In this document: positions 1 to 7,307 of the stretch, one piece after another
How the letters are laid out: each line of letters begins with the position of its first letter
Numbering within the stretch: the first letter of the stretch is position 1
Notes under the pieces: generated by a model
Databases searched by the model: none
What the model was told of the DNA's origin: nothing
The model's input: only the letters and a program-made list of their open reading frames with translations
Translations under genes and position numbers: made by a program
Source: a virus
Strand: one strand, 5' to 3'
IMG/VR virus record: IMGVR_UViG_3300037516_000789
Coordinates: 1 to 40,102 of that record
DNA: 40,102 nucleotides

Positions 1-113
1 CGTATTGGGAAGATCCAAAAGGCAACAAAATTGGAGTTAGTTGTGGAATGAGATGCCCAGACTACCTCAACGACCTCAACGCGATGCACGAGGCTGTGAA
101 AAGTTTACCACAA
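1..113. repeat. Terminal overlap, left copy
   Basis: The first 113 bases are identical to the last 113 (39990-40102). Joining the copies restores one uninterrupted reading frame, which shows that the molecule closes into a circle of 39,989 bp. This could be an assembly overlap of a circular or circularly permuted genome. A true 113-bp direct terminal repeat is less likely, because the copy starts and ends inside a coding sequence with no sign of a packaging site. Confidence 0.97.
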
Positions 114-260
114 AACATCAAGCCTCGTTACTTTGCGTGTCTTTGCACTATCGTAAGCGGGGCAATATCCTTGCATGGATATTCGGAGGCAACCGAAGCG
201 ACCGCCGCCCAACGCGCCGAAGCCTTCTTGCGCACCATCGGAAAGTGGGTATCCGAATGA
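1..260 (+). CDS. Phage ABA-sandwich-like protein, 3' part
   Basis: Continuation of the gene that starts at 39911; the reading frame enters with the codon starting at base 3 and ends with TGA at 258-260. The ATG at 48 is internal and is not the real start. The C-terminal half carries the motif QRAEAFLRTIGKW, which supports the ABA-sandwich assignment. The stop overlaps the ATG of the next gene (257-259). The role is unknown; it belongs to the rightward early operon. Confidence 0.85.
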   Translation, partial: YWEDPKGNKIGVSCGMRCPDYLNDLNAMHEAVKSLPQNIKPRYFACLCTIVSGAISLHGYSEATEATAAQRAEAFLRTIGKWVSE

Positions 261-520
261 AGCCATACTACTACATTTTCCGCGTTGATGGCGGTCATCC
301 GCGAATCAAACATGCCAGTCTGGAAGACGCGCACGCCGAGTCAATACGCCTAGCAACTCAACACCCCGGCGATAGTTTCGAGATCCTGCAATGCATCGGC
401 ACGACGCTGACGACCACGCCGCAGACGTTTTGGATCGATGGAGTGATTCCCCCGCATGCGTGCAGGATGAATCTCGACATGACCGGCAAATGCTTTGTGT
501 GCGGGGAGGTGGAGTCATGA
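257..520 (+). CDS. Small hypothetical protein (87 aa)
   Basis: The start is the ATG at 257, chosen because it overlaps the upstream stop (ATGA) and because everything upstream in this frame is the shadow of the ABA-sandwich gene. The product begins MKPYYYIFRVDGGHPRIKH and ends with a CxxC pair (GKCFVCGEVES) that could be half of a metal site or a redox pair. The region 'HASLEDAHAESIRLATQHPG' looks like a short amphipathic helix. I do not recognise the family. It sits directly before the RuvC-like resolvase and overlaps it by four bases. Confidence 0.75.
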   Translation: MKPYYYIFRVDGGHPRIKHASLEDAHAESIRLATQHPGDSFEILQCIGTTLTTTPQTFWIDGVIPPHACRMNLDMTGKCFVCGEVES

Positions 521-1005
521 TCTACATCGGCGTGGATAATGGACTCACAGGTGGCCTAGTCGCGCTCTCCGATCACCCTGGCCCGCCGATTGCCTGCATG
601 CCGATGCCGACGCGCAACAAATCCAAAGGCAACGAGATCAACGCATGGACTGTCTGGGATTTCATCTGCACCCACCGAGGCAATGACTGCACTGTCATCC
701 TCGAAACCCCCGGCAAACACTCCCCCGGTGTGCAAGCGTTGTGCTCCATGTGGGACAGTTACGGCGCCATCCGCGGAGTTCTGGAATCTCGCGGGATTCG
801 TCATCACCGGATCACACCGCAGATGTGGCAGAAGGTCATGCTGCCGGGATGTGCGAAGGGCGACACCAAACCCGCCGCGCTGGCACGGGCAAGGCAGTTG
901 TGGCCGGCGGAAAGCTGGCTTGCGTCGCCGCGATGCAGCAAACCGCATGATGGGATGATTGATGCGGCTCTAATCGCGGAATACGGGCGAATCAAAAACC
1001 TCTAG
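517..1005 (+). CDS. RuvC-like Holliday-junction resolvase
   Basis: A 162-aa protein with the RuvC/RNase H-fold pattern. The first acidic residue is in the opening strand (IGVDNGLTGG, D7), the second in VILETPG (E63), and a final acidic pair is in KPHDGMIDAAL (D145, D149). The central PQMWQKVM segment is also typical of phage RuvC-like proteins. The family cleaves four-way DNA junctions, which would resolve recombination or replication intermediates before packaging. It closes the rightward arm, in the same operon as RecT and the YqaJ-type nuclease, so it fits a recombination module. The start at 517 overlaps the upstream stop; the earlier ATG at 391 lies inside the upstream gene. Confidence 0.88.
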   Translation: MIYIGVDNGLTGGLVALSDHPGPPIACMPMPTRNKSKGNEINAWTVWDFICTHRGNDCTVILETPGKHSPGVQALCSMWDSYGAIRGVLESRGIRHHRITPQMWQKVMLPGCAKGDTKPAALARARQLWPAESWLASPRCSKPHDGMIDAALIAEYGRIKNL

Positions 1006-1214
1006 CAAAAGTGAAGGCCCGTTGACTCCGCTCGGATTTGGATTCCTGACGGTTTCGACGCGAAGAGGGCGAATCCAGACGGGCCAAGCCGGATGCCTCG
1101 CGGCGGAAAGTTGGACGGGAGAGACTATTCCTAGGCCCCAGCTAGCAGAGGCGATCAACCCGCCGCAGTCTGTTTTATCCCGAAGCCCGAAACCTAGCGA
1201 TCCGGCGGGATGCG
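1006..1214. other. Convergent intergenic region with a nested hairpin
   Basis: This gap of about 209 bases separates the ends of the two arms (resolvase rightward, amidase leftward). Positions 1016-1085 can fold as nested stems: GGCCCGT (1016-1022) with ACGGGCC (1079-1085), TGGATTC (1039-1045) with GAATCCA (1071-1077), and TTCG (1054-1057) with CGAA (1061-1064). No U-tract follows on either strand, so a classical terminator is not shown. A reading frame across it (1022-1303) is proline-rich, has no recognisable features and runs antisense into the amidase, so I do not call it. Confidence 0.5.
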
Positions 1215-1757
1215 TCAAGCCAGCACCCGCGCAATCGCATTGCAAGCCAGCTTCCGCAAAACCGGATCCAGCATTTTCGCCCGGTCGCCTGCGTGATCGA
1301 TGAAGCCAAGCTCGATCAAAAAACACGGTTGAAACGCCATCACGGCGAGTGTCGCGTGCTGGCTGTCGCTCTCGAGCTTGGTGCCACGGTTGCGGGTGCC
1401 GAGGGCAGCGACGACGGCCTTGTTGATGGCCTCCGCTTGCTCGCGGTTAGCCTCGCCGCGGTAGAACGTCTCCGTGCCGCTGGCGGATCCGTTGGCGGCG
1501 TTGCAATGGATCGACAACATGATCTCCCCGCCGAAGTGGCGAGCAATGCCAGCACGTTTGCCGACTGGTGCCGGGTCTGTGTGGTCGATCCTGGTCCGAA
1601 TGACGCGATGCCCAGCGGCCATGAGGATGCCTCGCAACTCGTTTGCCCATGCCAAGGCAATGTCAGACTCGCGGAAGCCGCCAGAGCATGCTCCAGGGTC
1701 GAATACGCCAGCGCGGCGGTTGCCCATGCCATGGCCGGGGTCCAAAATTGCGGTCAC
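1215..1757 (-). CDS. N-acetylmuramoyl-L-alanine amidase (Amidase_3), endolysin
   Basis: A 180-aa single-domain amidase that would cut the amide bond between MurNAc and L-Ala in peptidoglycan during lysis. The zinc site is visible: DPGHG near the N-terminus (H9), RESD (E30), SIHCNA (H84), and IELGFID with the catalytic glutamate (E149). There is no signal peptide or extra cell-wall-binding domain, so release would depend on a holin. It is the last gene of the leftward arm, coupled to its upstream neighbour by an ATGA overlap. The probable holin and spanin-like genes lie about 2 kb upstream, at 3562-4167, so the lysis cassette is split by fibre genes. Confidence 0.93.
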   Translation of the reverse strand: MTAILDPGHGMGNRRAGVFDPGACSGGFRESDIALAWANELRGILMAAGHRVIRTRIDHTDPAPVGKRAGIARHFGGEIMLSIHCNAANGSASGTETFYRGEANREQAEAINKAVVAALGTRNRGTKLESDSQHATLAVMAFQPCFLIELGFIDHAGDRAKMLDPVLRKLACNAIARVLA

Positions 1758-2176
1758 GGCTCTGGCTCAGGCTCAGGCTCAGGCTCAGGCTCCACCTCAG
1801 CCGGAAAATCAACCACCGCAAACACGCCATCGGTCAGGACGATCTCGCGGCGTTGCTCCGCGAGTTTGTCGGACAGCGGGCGGGTATCGACGGACGCACT
1901 GACAGGAGGGATGCCAGACGCGGCCAACACGGCGTTGATGCCGTCGAGCAGTGCGTTCAAGCCATCGCCCTGCGCGGCGTGCGAAGTGGTGAGTGCCGCC
2001 ATTTCGAGCGGGCCGAGGGCGTTGCCGAACTCCGCGAGCTGGTCGTTCGGCATGCCGAGGATCGTCCGATTGATCGCGTTGAGCTGTGAGGCGGCGGCGG
2101 CGTAGTGGCTGCGGGCATTGACGGCGGCTTCGGCCATCTGCGCGGCGGCGAGGGTGGTGGGGGTTTGGAGTGGCAT
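1754..2176 (-). CDS. Small tail-associated protein with a Pro-Glu repeat tail
   Basis: A 140-aa protein. The first 110 or so residues are alanine-rich and probably helical (LAAAQMAEAAVNARSHYAAA). The C-terminus is an acidic EPEPEPEPEP run encoded by a hexanucleotide repeat at 1758-1793. Its place between a fibre gene and the endolysin suggests a tail accessory or fibre-chaperone role, but nothing in the sequence proves this. It is coupled to the amidase start by ATGA. I do not recognise a family. Confidence 0.75.
   Translation of the reverse strand: MPLQTPTTLAAAQMAEAAVNARSHYAAAASQLNAINRTILGMPNDQLAEFGNALGPLEMAALTTSHAAQGDGLNALLDGINAVLAASGIPPVSASVDTRPLSDKLAEQRREIVLTDGVFAVVDFPAEVEPEPEPEPEPEP
1758..1793. 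repeat. Hexanucleotide repeat (GGCTCA-type)
   Basis: About six tandem copies of a GGCTCA/GGCTCT/GGCTCC unit, read on the minus strand as alternating Pro-Glu codons at the end of the preceding gene. The unit is six bases long, so gain or loss changes the tail length without shifting the frame. Confidence 0.85.
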
Positions 2177-2180
2177 GGTG

Positions 2181-3218
2181 TTAGAATTGCTTAATGACTT
2201 TAATCACGGAACCCGCAAAAATTCTTGTTGCTGCGGTGTTGCTTGAGCTTTGCGCCCATTGGAAATTCAACGTTCCCGCAACCGTTGTCCTGAATTCGAT
2301 GTAACCAACAATTGCAGCGATGGTGCCTGTGCCGCTGGTGGCCGATGTTCGGCTGCCCGACGTAATGGCTGTTGAGTTCAGTACCAGCGCGGCGGCGGCG
2401 GTGCCGTTCATCGAATAGTGTCCAATATTTCCGCCATGAATGTAATCGTGAGACGGCGTGGTGAACTGTGTTTTAATCCCCCCGGCCCCGCAATCATACA
2501 GGATGGAATACTCGATGCGGTATGAGGTGTTAGCCGCTAGAGTCCATCCATTTAGCGTCGGGTCATCCGTGAATGTTGAGCCTGTCCCATTCGAATCGCG
2601 GGAAACTGTCCCGGTGGTGCGTTTTTTGAGGGTCCCTAAAATTACGTCCGCCTCCGCGACCGTCCCAGCCGCCACCAAAGCCGCGCCGGTGGTGCCGGTG
2701 GCGCTGATCGCCGTGCCGCCGCCGATGGCGAGGCTGGTAAATGCAGGACTCGCAATCGTCCCGCCGCCGCCGAGTCCGGTCCATGCCGCAGGTTGTGAAG
2801 ACCCACCCGTGCCGCCGCTGCTGATCGGCAGGGGGGTGGTGAGGAGTGCCAAAGAATCGGCGATGATCGGCCCGTTGCATGTGATCCCTGCTCCCGTCGG
2901 GTCATCAAGCCTAAGATCACCGTTTGGAATAGTCACATTGCCTTGGATATCTAGCGAACTCTCAACAATTAGGGCACCGCCATCGCCTGTAATAGACTGC
3001 GCGGTGATTGGCCCAGTGAACGTTGCGCCCGTCAGCTTGGCATACCGCGCATCCCCCCGCGTATTGTTCAGGTATTGCGTGTGGTCGTCATCCCCCAGCC
3101 CGGTCAATGCGCCGTGGTCACCTGTGCCGCCGCCTGTGCCAGATGCCCCGCGCCGGATGATGACGGTGGACGCGGTGCCGGAACGCGTCGCCTTGATGAT
3201 GATAGTGCGGAGTGGCAT
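2181..3218 (-). CDS. Tail fibre-type protein
   Basis: A 345-aa, glycine-, threonine- and serine-rich protein. The N-terminus has a glycine-rich linker (GASGTGGGTGDHGALTG) followed by DDDHTQYLNNTRGDARYAK, a segment seen in many phage tail fibres just after the virion-attachment part. The middle alternates short beta-prone repeats, as in a trimeric fibre shaft. The C-terminal 130 residues, richer in aromatic residues, may form the distal domain. It would sit at the tail tip or as a side fibre and help bind host surface structures. Receptor specificity cannot be read from the sequence. Confidence 0.8.
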   Translation of the reverse strand: MPLRTIIIKATRSGTASTVIIRRGASGTGGGTGDHGALTGLGDDDHTQYLNNTRGDARYAKLTGATFTGPITAQSITGDGGALIVESSLDIQGNVTIPNGDLRLDDPTGAGITCNGPIIADSLALLTTPLPISSGGTGGSSQPAAWTGLGGGGTIASPAFTSLAIGGGTAISATGTTGAALVAAGTVAEADVILGTLKKRTTGTVSRDSNGTGSTFTDDPTLNGWTLAANTSYRIEYSILYDCGAGGIKTQFTTPSHDYIHGGNIGHYSMNGTAAAALVLNSTAITSGSRTSATSGTGTIAAIVGYIEFRTTVAGTLNFQWAQSSSNTAATRIFAGSVIKVIKQF

Positions 3219-3221
3219 GGG

Positions 3222-3545
3222 TCAGGTGTTGGGGGTGTTGCGGTCCTCAAGCGTCAACCTAACCGGTTCGCTCCATTGGTCGTTGCCGTCCGGGTCGGTT
3301 AGCCGGATGTCATACCAGAAAACGCCGACAAACCATGGCGCCTCTCCGGTGTCGATGGTGCAGGTCGCTTTGCCGCCCGCGATGGTCATGGCCGGTTCGA
3401 CGAGAGTAGCCCCGCCGACCGTGCGTTTAGTGACACGGATGGCGGCTTGCCATGTCGAATCCATCACGATGGCCACGCCGTCAACGTCCTGCGCCGTCGC
3501 TTCGATGTCGTAGGTTTCGCCCCATTTGATATTGTCGGTTTCCAT
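3222..3545 (-). CDS. Small beta-sandwich baseplate/fibre-like protein
   Basis: A 107-aa protein starting METDNIKWGETYDIEA; an upstream extension in frame would overlap the lipoprotein gene and is less likely. The pattern (GETYDI..AQDVDG, later FWYDIRLTDPDG and PVRLTLED) suggests a small immunoglobulin-like or BppU-N-terminus-like sandwich of the kind that attaches fibres to baseplates. A second protein of similar size and style lies at 5851-6216. The assignment is by pattern only. Confidence 0.7.
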   Translation of the reverse strand: METDNIKWGETYDIEATAQDVDGVAIVMDSTWQAAIRVTKRTVGGATLVEPAMTIAGGKATCTIDTGEAPWFVGVFWYDIRLTDPDGNDQWSEPVRLTLEDRNTPNT

Positions 3546-3561
3546 GATTAGAGTGTTGCGG

Positions 3562-3735
3562 TCATTTCGCCGGGACGATGCTGCGGCTGATCTCGGTAGC
3601 AGCCGCGACGCTGGCAGCATCAACCCCGCGTTGTTCGATCACGGTCACGGTGCCATCCGGTGAGGTGGTGGTGGTGGTCGTCGAAACGCAGGAGGCTAGG
3701 CTAATTGCAGCGGCGATGGAGAGGAGTGTTTTCAT
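3562..3735 (-). CDS. Small lipoprotein, spanin-like candidate
   Basis: A 57-aa protein. A charged start (MK) is followed by a hydrophobic stretch and a lipobox LASC with Cys at residue 16, then six threonines encoded by a GGT-rich run. It looks like an exported, lipidated protein of the outer membrane. Its position next to two small membrane proteins, in the region between tail genes and endolysin, suggests an outer-membrane spanin (Rz1-like), which fuses the membranes in the last step of lysis. A plain phage lipoprotein is possible. The start overlaps the upstream stop as ATGA. It implies a diderm host. Confidence 0.7.
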   Translation of the reverse strand: MKTLLSIAAAISLASCVSTTTTTTSPDGTVTVIEQRGVDAASVAAATEISRSIVPAK

Positions 3736-3893
3736 GGCTTGGAGGTGGTGGAGTCATTGGCGAGGTATCCCAACGCGGCGAGCGCGGCGGGGAGTATCCA
3801 GGTTTTCCAGTCGGTGAGCATGTGGCCTTGTTGCAAGGTCGATTGAATGGTGGCGGCGACGGCTGCGAGCAGTCCGAGGATGGTGGTGTTCAT
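3732..3893 (-). CDS. Holin-like small membrane protein
   Basis: A 53-aa protein starting MNTTILGLLAAVAATIQ, with two hydrophobic segments (residues about 4-17 and 32-46, WILPAALAALGYLA) separated by a polar loop and ending in a polar tail. Two membrane segments and very small size fit a holin, which makes the inner-membrane lesion that lets the endolysin through. It overlaps the lipoprotein start and the upstream gene stop, each as ATGA. The start at 3893 is preferred to an upstream ATG at 3929 that lies inside the neighbour. Confidence 0.68.
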   Translation of the reverse strand: MNTTILGLLAAVAATIQSTLQQGHMLTDWKTWILPAALAALGYLANDSTTSKP

Positions 3894-4090
3894 TGGCGGT
3901 TTTTGTAGAGGCATTGCCCAAGCCCGCAACCTTTGCTTAAACGATCAACATCGTTCTGGAGCTTGCCGACGATGCTACGGAGTGTGGCGATCTCGGTAGC
4001 GAGTGAGCGGTAGATGATCGCGGCCAGCGTCGAAATGACGGTGGCGAGGGCGAGCAGGACCATTAAAATCCATTCGGTGGGTATGGTCAT
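3890..4090 (-). CDS. Small membrane protein with a coiled coil (holin or inner-membrane spanin candidate)
   Basis: A 66-aa protein with one N-terminal membrane segment (residues about 7-27, WILMVLLALATVISTLAAII), then a heptad-like helix (TEIATLRSIVGKLQNDVDRL) and a cysteine-containing end (GCGLGQC). An N-in anchor with a periplasmic coiled coil is the layout of an i-spanin (Rz-like), shorter than usual, and it would pair with the lipoprotein two genes downstream. An antiholin or membrane regulator is also possible. It is coupled by ATGA on both sides. Confidence 0.65.
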   Translation of the reverse strand: MTIPTEWILMVLLALATVISTLAAIIYRSLATEIATLRSIVGKLQNDVDRLSKGCGLGQCLYKNRQ

Positions 4091-4167
4091 TGGGTGGTGG
4101 GTGGGGTGGGGATTGTTAGCTCGATCAATTCGCGGGCGATCCAGAGGGCGAGGGTTAGGTGTTTCAT
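4087..4167 (-). CDS. 26-aa micro-gene, translationally coupled
   Basis: A very small frame, MKHLTLALWIARELIEL, followed by a Pro/Thr tail. Its start (4165-4167) overlaps the stop of the large fibre gene and its stop (4087-4089) overlaps the start of the membrane-coiled-coil gene, both as ATGA. Two perfect four-base overlaps are hard to explain by chance and argue that it is translated, if only to carry ribosomes to the lysis genes. The N-terminal 17 residues could form a short amphipathic helix. No family is recognised. Confidence 0.55.
   Translation of the reverse strand: MKHLTLALWIARELIELTIPTPPTTQ
4092..4111 (+). other. G-quadruplex-type motif
   Basis: On the plus strand there are four runs of three or four guanines separated by loops of 4, 1 and 1 bases, which meets the usual G-quadruplex pattern. 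The plus strand is the template for the leftward transcript, and the motif lies within the end of the 26-aa micro-gene, immediately upstream of the first lysis-type gene. Confidence 0.5.
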
Positions 4168-5849
4168 GGTTCCGAGTCGTTGATAATATCCCGAATCAAC
4201 TCGGCCCACAGCACCGATCCGGCGGTAGTGGTGTGGACTCCTGATACCAAATCATCGAGCGCCCCTGTGTAGTCGTCAAATGCACGCGTCACATCAATCA
4301 TAGTATAAGACTCGGCGGCGGCAAATTGAGCGATTGAGAACGTCCTGCGGTGGTGCGAGTCCCTCAGTGGGATTGTGCTGCCTTCAGGATTTTGCGTTAG
4401 CATGACCCACGCCGGATCGCTCGGCGCATACGAATTGACGGCCGCAATCAGCTCCGCAATGTTTACCCACCAACCAGCGCCCTGCTGATTGTCATTGTGC
4501 GATAGCGATAAAAACCAAAAATGGCGGTCCCGGTTAAAAAACGCCTGCGGGTGGTAGGGTGCTAGTGTCGAGAGGAACGTGCCAACTCCATACCCCGAAC
4601 ACGCCACGTTATCGACGTAGAGCACGGGTGCTCCAGACAACGTGCCTATTACGGACTCGCTGCCCGAAAGCCCCCATGAGTCGATCCGTTCAGGCAATAT
4701 GGGTTGCCCACCGATACCTCGGTAAATCTGAGCAAAGTAAAATTTACACTTGCGGCCGATTGCGTTTCCATCAATCCCGCCTAACGCAAACGTTAGGTTC
4801 GCATCATGCACAACAGTGGTGCTGGGGCCAGTCACGGGGCTTCCGAATTGAGTCCACGTGACGCCGGCATTTAGCGAATACGAAAACGTCACGACGTATG
4901 CCCCTGAGCCATTATTGACATCCAGCGCCGCTTTGATTCGGTATTTTGTGTCGGCCGAAAAACCACTCGGTAGCTGGGCGGTCATGGTTACTCCCGCCTC
5001 TTTTAGTGTGGCTCCTGATGCGTCCTCAGACCATCTCAGTGAAAGATACCCGTTAGAGACTTCTATCCACCCCCGACCATTTGTGTTCCCGAATACCAGC
5101 AACCTCTGCGCCGCAGATGGCCAGCCGCTTACCAACGCGGCGGAATCCCATGATGCCTCCACCTGCATTTCAAGGTCGCTACCTCCAAAATTCGCAATAT
5201 TTTTGGCGCTGGACGACATGGTTGCAGGGCGCGAATTAGACTCGTAGGAGATATGCCGATCACCGCCTACGCCGGATTGAATCACTGTGGGAGCATCATA
5301 TTTTTGCGTGCCGATATTCCACGGCTGAAAAATCACCCGGTGGTTTGGGTGGCTCGTCCCCAGCATGGCCGCGAGTCGATAGACCCAATTTGGACTATTA
5401 GCGCCGGTGCTGTCAGAAATGATTCCGATAGAGGCATCGCGACCTAAAGTCATAGCACGCTTGAGGCTCTGCAATGGGGCGGATGGGCCACGCAGATATT
5501 TACTGCCGAATGCTTTTCCGTCTAGCGAGGTTTGAAGCCCGCTGGTTTTCGCGATGGTGAGGGCGGCGTCGGCAATACGCGCCGCCGCCAAGGTGCCGGT
5601 AAGGTTCGCGGCATCCGTGCTGGTTGCGGTGGTAGCAAGTCCGGTGATTTTCGCAACCGGGATGCCAGTGGCAAGCATCGTCGGGGTGATCTGGTCAGCC
5701 GCAATGCTGGATGTTCCGGCGGCGCTGCGGACTGGGCCGGAGGTTAGCTCCAGAGATGCGCCCACATCCCCCTTCGGTCCCCTCCCGCCAGTGGTGAGAG
5801 TGTAAGCGGTCGTGCCGTTGCGTGTGATAACTGAGACTTGCGTTGCCAT
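4164..5849 (-). CDS. Tail fibre with a probable SGNH-hydrolase domain
   Basis: A 561-aa protein. Residues 1-115 are fibre-like: a collagen-type GGRGPKGDVG near the start, then alanine/threonine-rich repeats ending in LQTSLDGKAFGSKYLRG. From about 140 a globular domain begins with IGIISDSTGANSPNWVYRL, which looks like block I of SGNH/GDSL hydrolases (nucleophile S147 in SDS). LSLSHNDNQ resembles block III, and GVHTTTAGSVLWAEL near the end supplies a plausible catalytic histidine (H539). The exact D-x-x-H spacing is not present. Between them lies a lectin- or concanavalin-like insert. Such enzymes remove acetyl groups from surface glycans, so it could trim the host polysaccharide during adsorption. 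Confidence 0.75.
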   Translation of the reverse strand: MATQVSVITRNGTTAYTLTTGGRGPKGDVGASLELTSGPVRSAAGTSSIAADQITPTMLATGIPVAKITGLATTATSTDAANLTGTLAAARIADAALTIAKTSGLQTSLDGKAFGSKYLRGPSAPLQSLKRAMTLGRDASIGIISDSTGANSPNWVYRLAAMLGTSHPNHRVIFQPWNIGTQKYDAPTVIQSGVGGDRHISYESNSRPATMSSSAKNIANFGGSDLEMQVEASWDSAALVSGWPSAAQRLLVFGNTNGRGWIEVSNGYLSLRWSEDASGATLKEAGVTMTAQLPSGFSADTKYRIKAALDVNNGSGAYVVTFSYSLNAGVTWTQFGSPVTGPSTTVVHDANLTFALGGIDGNAIGRKCKFYFAQIYRGIGGQPILPERIDSWGLSGSESVIGTLSGAPVLYVDNVACSGYGVGTFLSTLAPYHPQAFFNRDRHFWFLSLSHNDNQQGAGWWVNIAELIAAVNSYAPSDPAWVMLTQNPEGSTIPLRDSHHRRTFSIAQFAAAESYTMIDVTRAFDDYTGALDDLVSGVHTTTAGSVLWAELIRDIINDSEP

Positions 5850-5850
5850 G

Positions 5851-6216
5851 TTAGGAGAGAGGGGAAGGGTGAATACGGAGCGTGCCTTGCATCAGTGGGA
5901 GTTTGAAGCCGCCCGCGTCAGTGGTGATGATCGCGAAGGAATAGGTTCCGGCTGTGAGATTAACGATTCTTGGCTCTACGGTTATGCTCCATGCGTTTGA
6001 CGCTGTGGATTCCAGAGTAATCTCTCCCGCGTTTGCGCTGCTAAGTGTCAACTCGTCGCCGCTCACTGAGTCCTTGAGTCGGAAAACGGCCAATGATAGC
6101 TCATCCGCAAACTCCGTGTCTTCAGCATCGGAGGTGAGCGAAACGGTAAACCCGGAAAACGTGCATCCTTCGAACGTATCCTCCAGGTGGTAAATGATTT
6201 GATCGGGGCAGGACAT
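5851..6216 (-). CDS. Small beta-sandwich tail protein
   Basis: A 121-aa protein starting MSCPDQIIYHLEDTFEGCTF; the start overlaps the upstream stop (TAATG). It has beta-prone features such as SGFTVSLTSDAED, AVFRLKDSV and AGTYSFAIITTDAGG, resembling the N-terminal sandwich of baseplate upper proteins and the neighbour at 3222-3545. It lies between two fibre-type genes, so an adaptor role is the likely reading. No enzymatic motif is seen. Confidence 0.7.
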   Translation of the reverse strand: MSCPDQIIYHLEDTFEGCTFSGFTVSLTSDAEDTEFADELSLAVFRLKDSVSGDELTLSSANAGEITLESTASNAWSITVEPRIVNLTAGTYSFAIITTDAGGFKLPLMQGTLRIHPSPLS

Positions 6217-7112
6217 TATGCGTATGTTCCGATGACTGTGATGGTTAGGTCGCATGGCATGACCCCGTTTGTAAACGTGAGAGTTTGATCAACGCCGACC
6301 TCCGTATTGTTGTTCGCAATTAGTGCAAACCCGCCGCCGGCGAGTTGTAAATCTGTTGATGTTCCCGCCATCACAACCCCACCGCTTGTATTAGTGCTAG
6401 ACACGAGAATCCCGTTGATCGTATCAATCGACGCGAGCGTCTCCCCCTCGAAATCCTTCCCGTCACCGTCGTAGATTTTGACGCCGTCGCTGATTACTCC
6501 CAGCGTAGTGTTTGCGGATGCTACGGCGAGTGTAACTCCGAGTCCCGCAGGAATCGCAAGATTAAGCGTGGGATCGTTTGCAGCGTAGAGGTTGAGGGTT
6601 CCGGTCGGGACCGTGTGGGTCGAAGTTGGCAGGCGAGTTAGAACGATATCCGCCCCGGTTCCGCCGATGGAAAAGCGGGCGATGACAGCGGCGTTTGCAA
6701 GTAGGGCGTTGCGTGCTGCGGTCGCGATGAAAGCGGCGGTGGTATGCGTTCCGGTGACCAGCGGGACGGCGATATTCAGCGGGCTTCCGGTCAGTCCTGC
6801 TGCGGTCAAAACCATGGTCATGGTCCCGCTTGATGTCGCGCCGGATGCTGCGGTGATCGTTGCGGTTTCAATCTGCGCGTTGCCGGCCACGAACGCCGTG
6901 CTTCCGGTGGTATTGCAATTTGTGAGGTTGATGGCCAGAACGTCGCCATTGCCCGCGAAGATTGCGCGGAGGGAATAGGCAACGTCGGCGGTCGGAAATC
7001 TAACTTGGGTTTGCGCGGTGCCGATTTGGACGGAGCCGGAGACGTTGGTGGAGGTATGCGCCCCGGTAGCTTGTAGCCCATAGATAGCGCGGGCGTCTGA
7101 AATCGTAGCCAT
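6216..7112 (-). CDS. Tail/baseplate structural protein
   Basis: A 298-aa protein, rich in Ala, Thr, Gly and Val with few charged residues and many short beta-prone stretches (TGTLNLYAANDPTLNL, GGGFALIANNNTEVGVDQ). This composition is common in phage fibre or tail-surface proteins. It starts with MATISDARAIYGL and lies in the run of leftward tail genes. I do not recognise a specific family. It could be a second fibre or a receptor-binding accessory. Confidence 0.75.
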   Translation of the reverse strand: MATISDARAIYGLQATGAHTSTNVSGSVQIGTAQTQVRFPTADVAYSLRAIFAGNGDVLAINLTNCNTTGSTAFVAGNAQIETATITAASGATSSGTMTMVLTAAGLTGSPLNIAVPLVTGTHTTAAFIATAARNALLANAAVIARFSIGGTGADIVLTRLPTSTHTVPTGTLNLYAANDPTLNLAIPAGLGVTLAVASANTTLGVISDGVKIYDGDGKDFEGETLASIDTINGILVSSTNTSGGVVMAGTSTDLQLAGGGFALIANNNTEVGVDQTLTFTNGVMPCDLTITVIGTYA

Positions 7113-7142
7113 GCGCAGTGTGTCGCAACCCTCCCGCGAATG

Positions 7143-7307
7143 TCAAAGCGGCTTAGGCTTAGGCGGCCCGCAGGTCTTGCACCGCGCCACCGTGGCGGCT
7201 CCGGCGGCAGGTTTGGCGACCATCACGCCAACGGGCTTCTCAGGCGTGCCTAGCGCGTAGCCAGACCGTTTGCGCGGGCGTGGCCATGGATTGGGTTCAG
7301 AGTTCAT
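7143..7307 (-). CDS. Small protein with one CxxC pair (54 aa)
   Basis: Starts MNSEPNPWPRPRKRSGYALG and ends CKTCGPPKPKPL. It overlaps the 3' end of the upstream gene by 11 bases. It is basic and proline-rich, with a single CxxC knuckle that could bind a metal only as a dimer or with a partner. It is small but fits exactly between two tail genes with the same strand and tight spacing, so I call it. Function unknown. Confidence 0.6.
   Translation of the reverse strand: MNSEPNPWPRPRKRSGYALGTPEKPVGVMVAKPAAGAATVARCKTCGPPKPKPL

Noticed and set aside
41-256. N-terminal extension of the 87-aa gene from 41
   Set aside because: The extension is out of frame with the ABA-sandwich gene, is arginine-rich shadow sequence, and the ATGA overlap at 257 gives a natural start.
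1293-3513. Long rightward reading frames opposite the amidase, repeat-tail and fibre genes
   Set aside because: They are antisense shadows of well-supported leftward genes. Their products have low-complexity composition and no family pattern, and no leader or coupling supports them.
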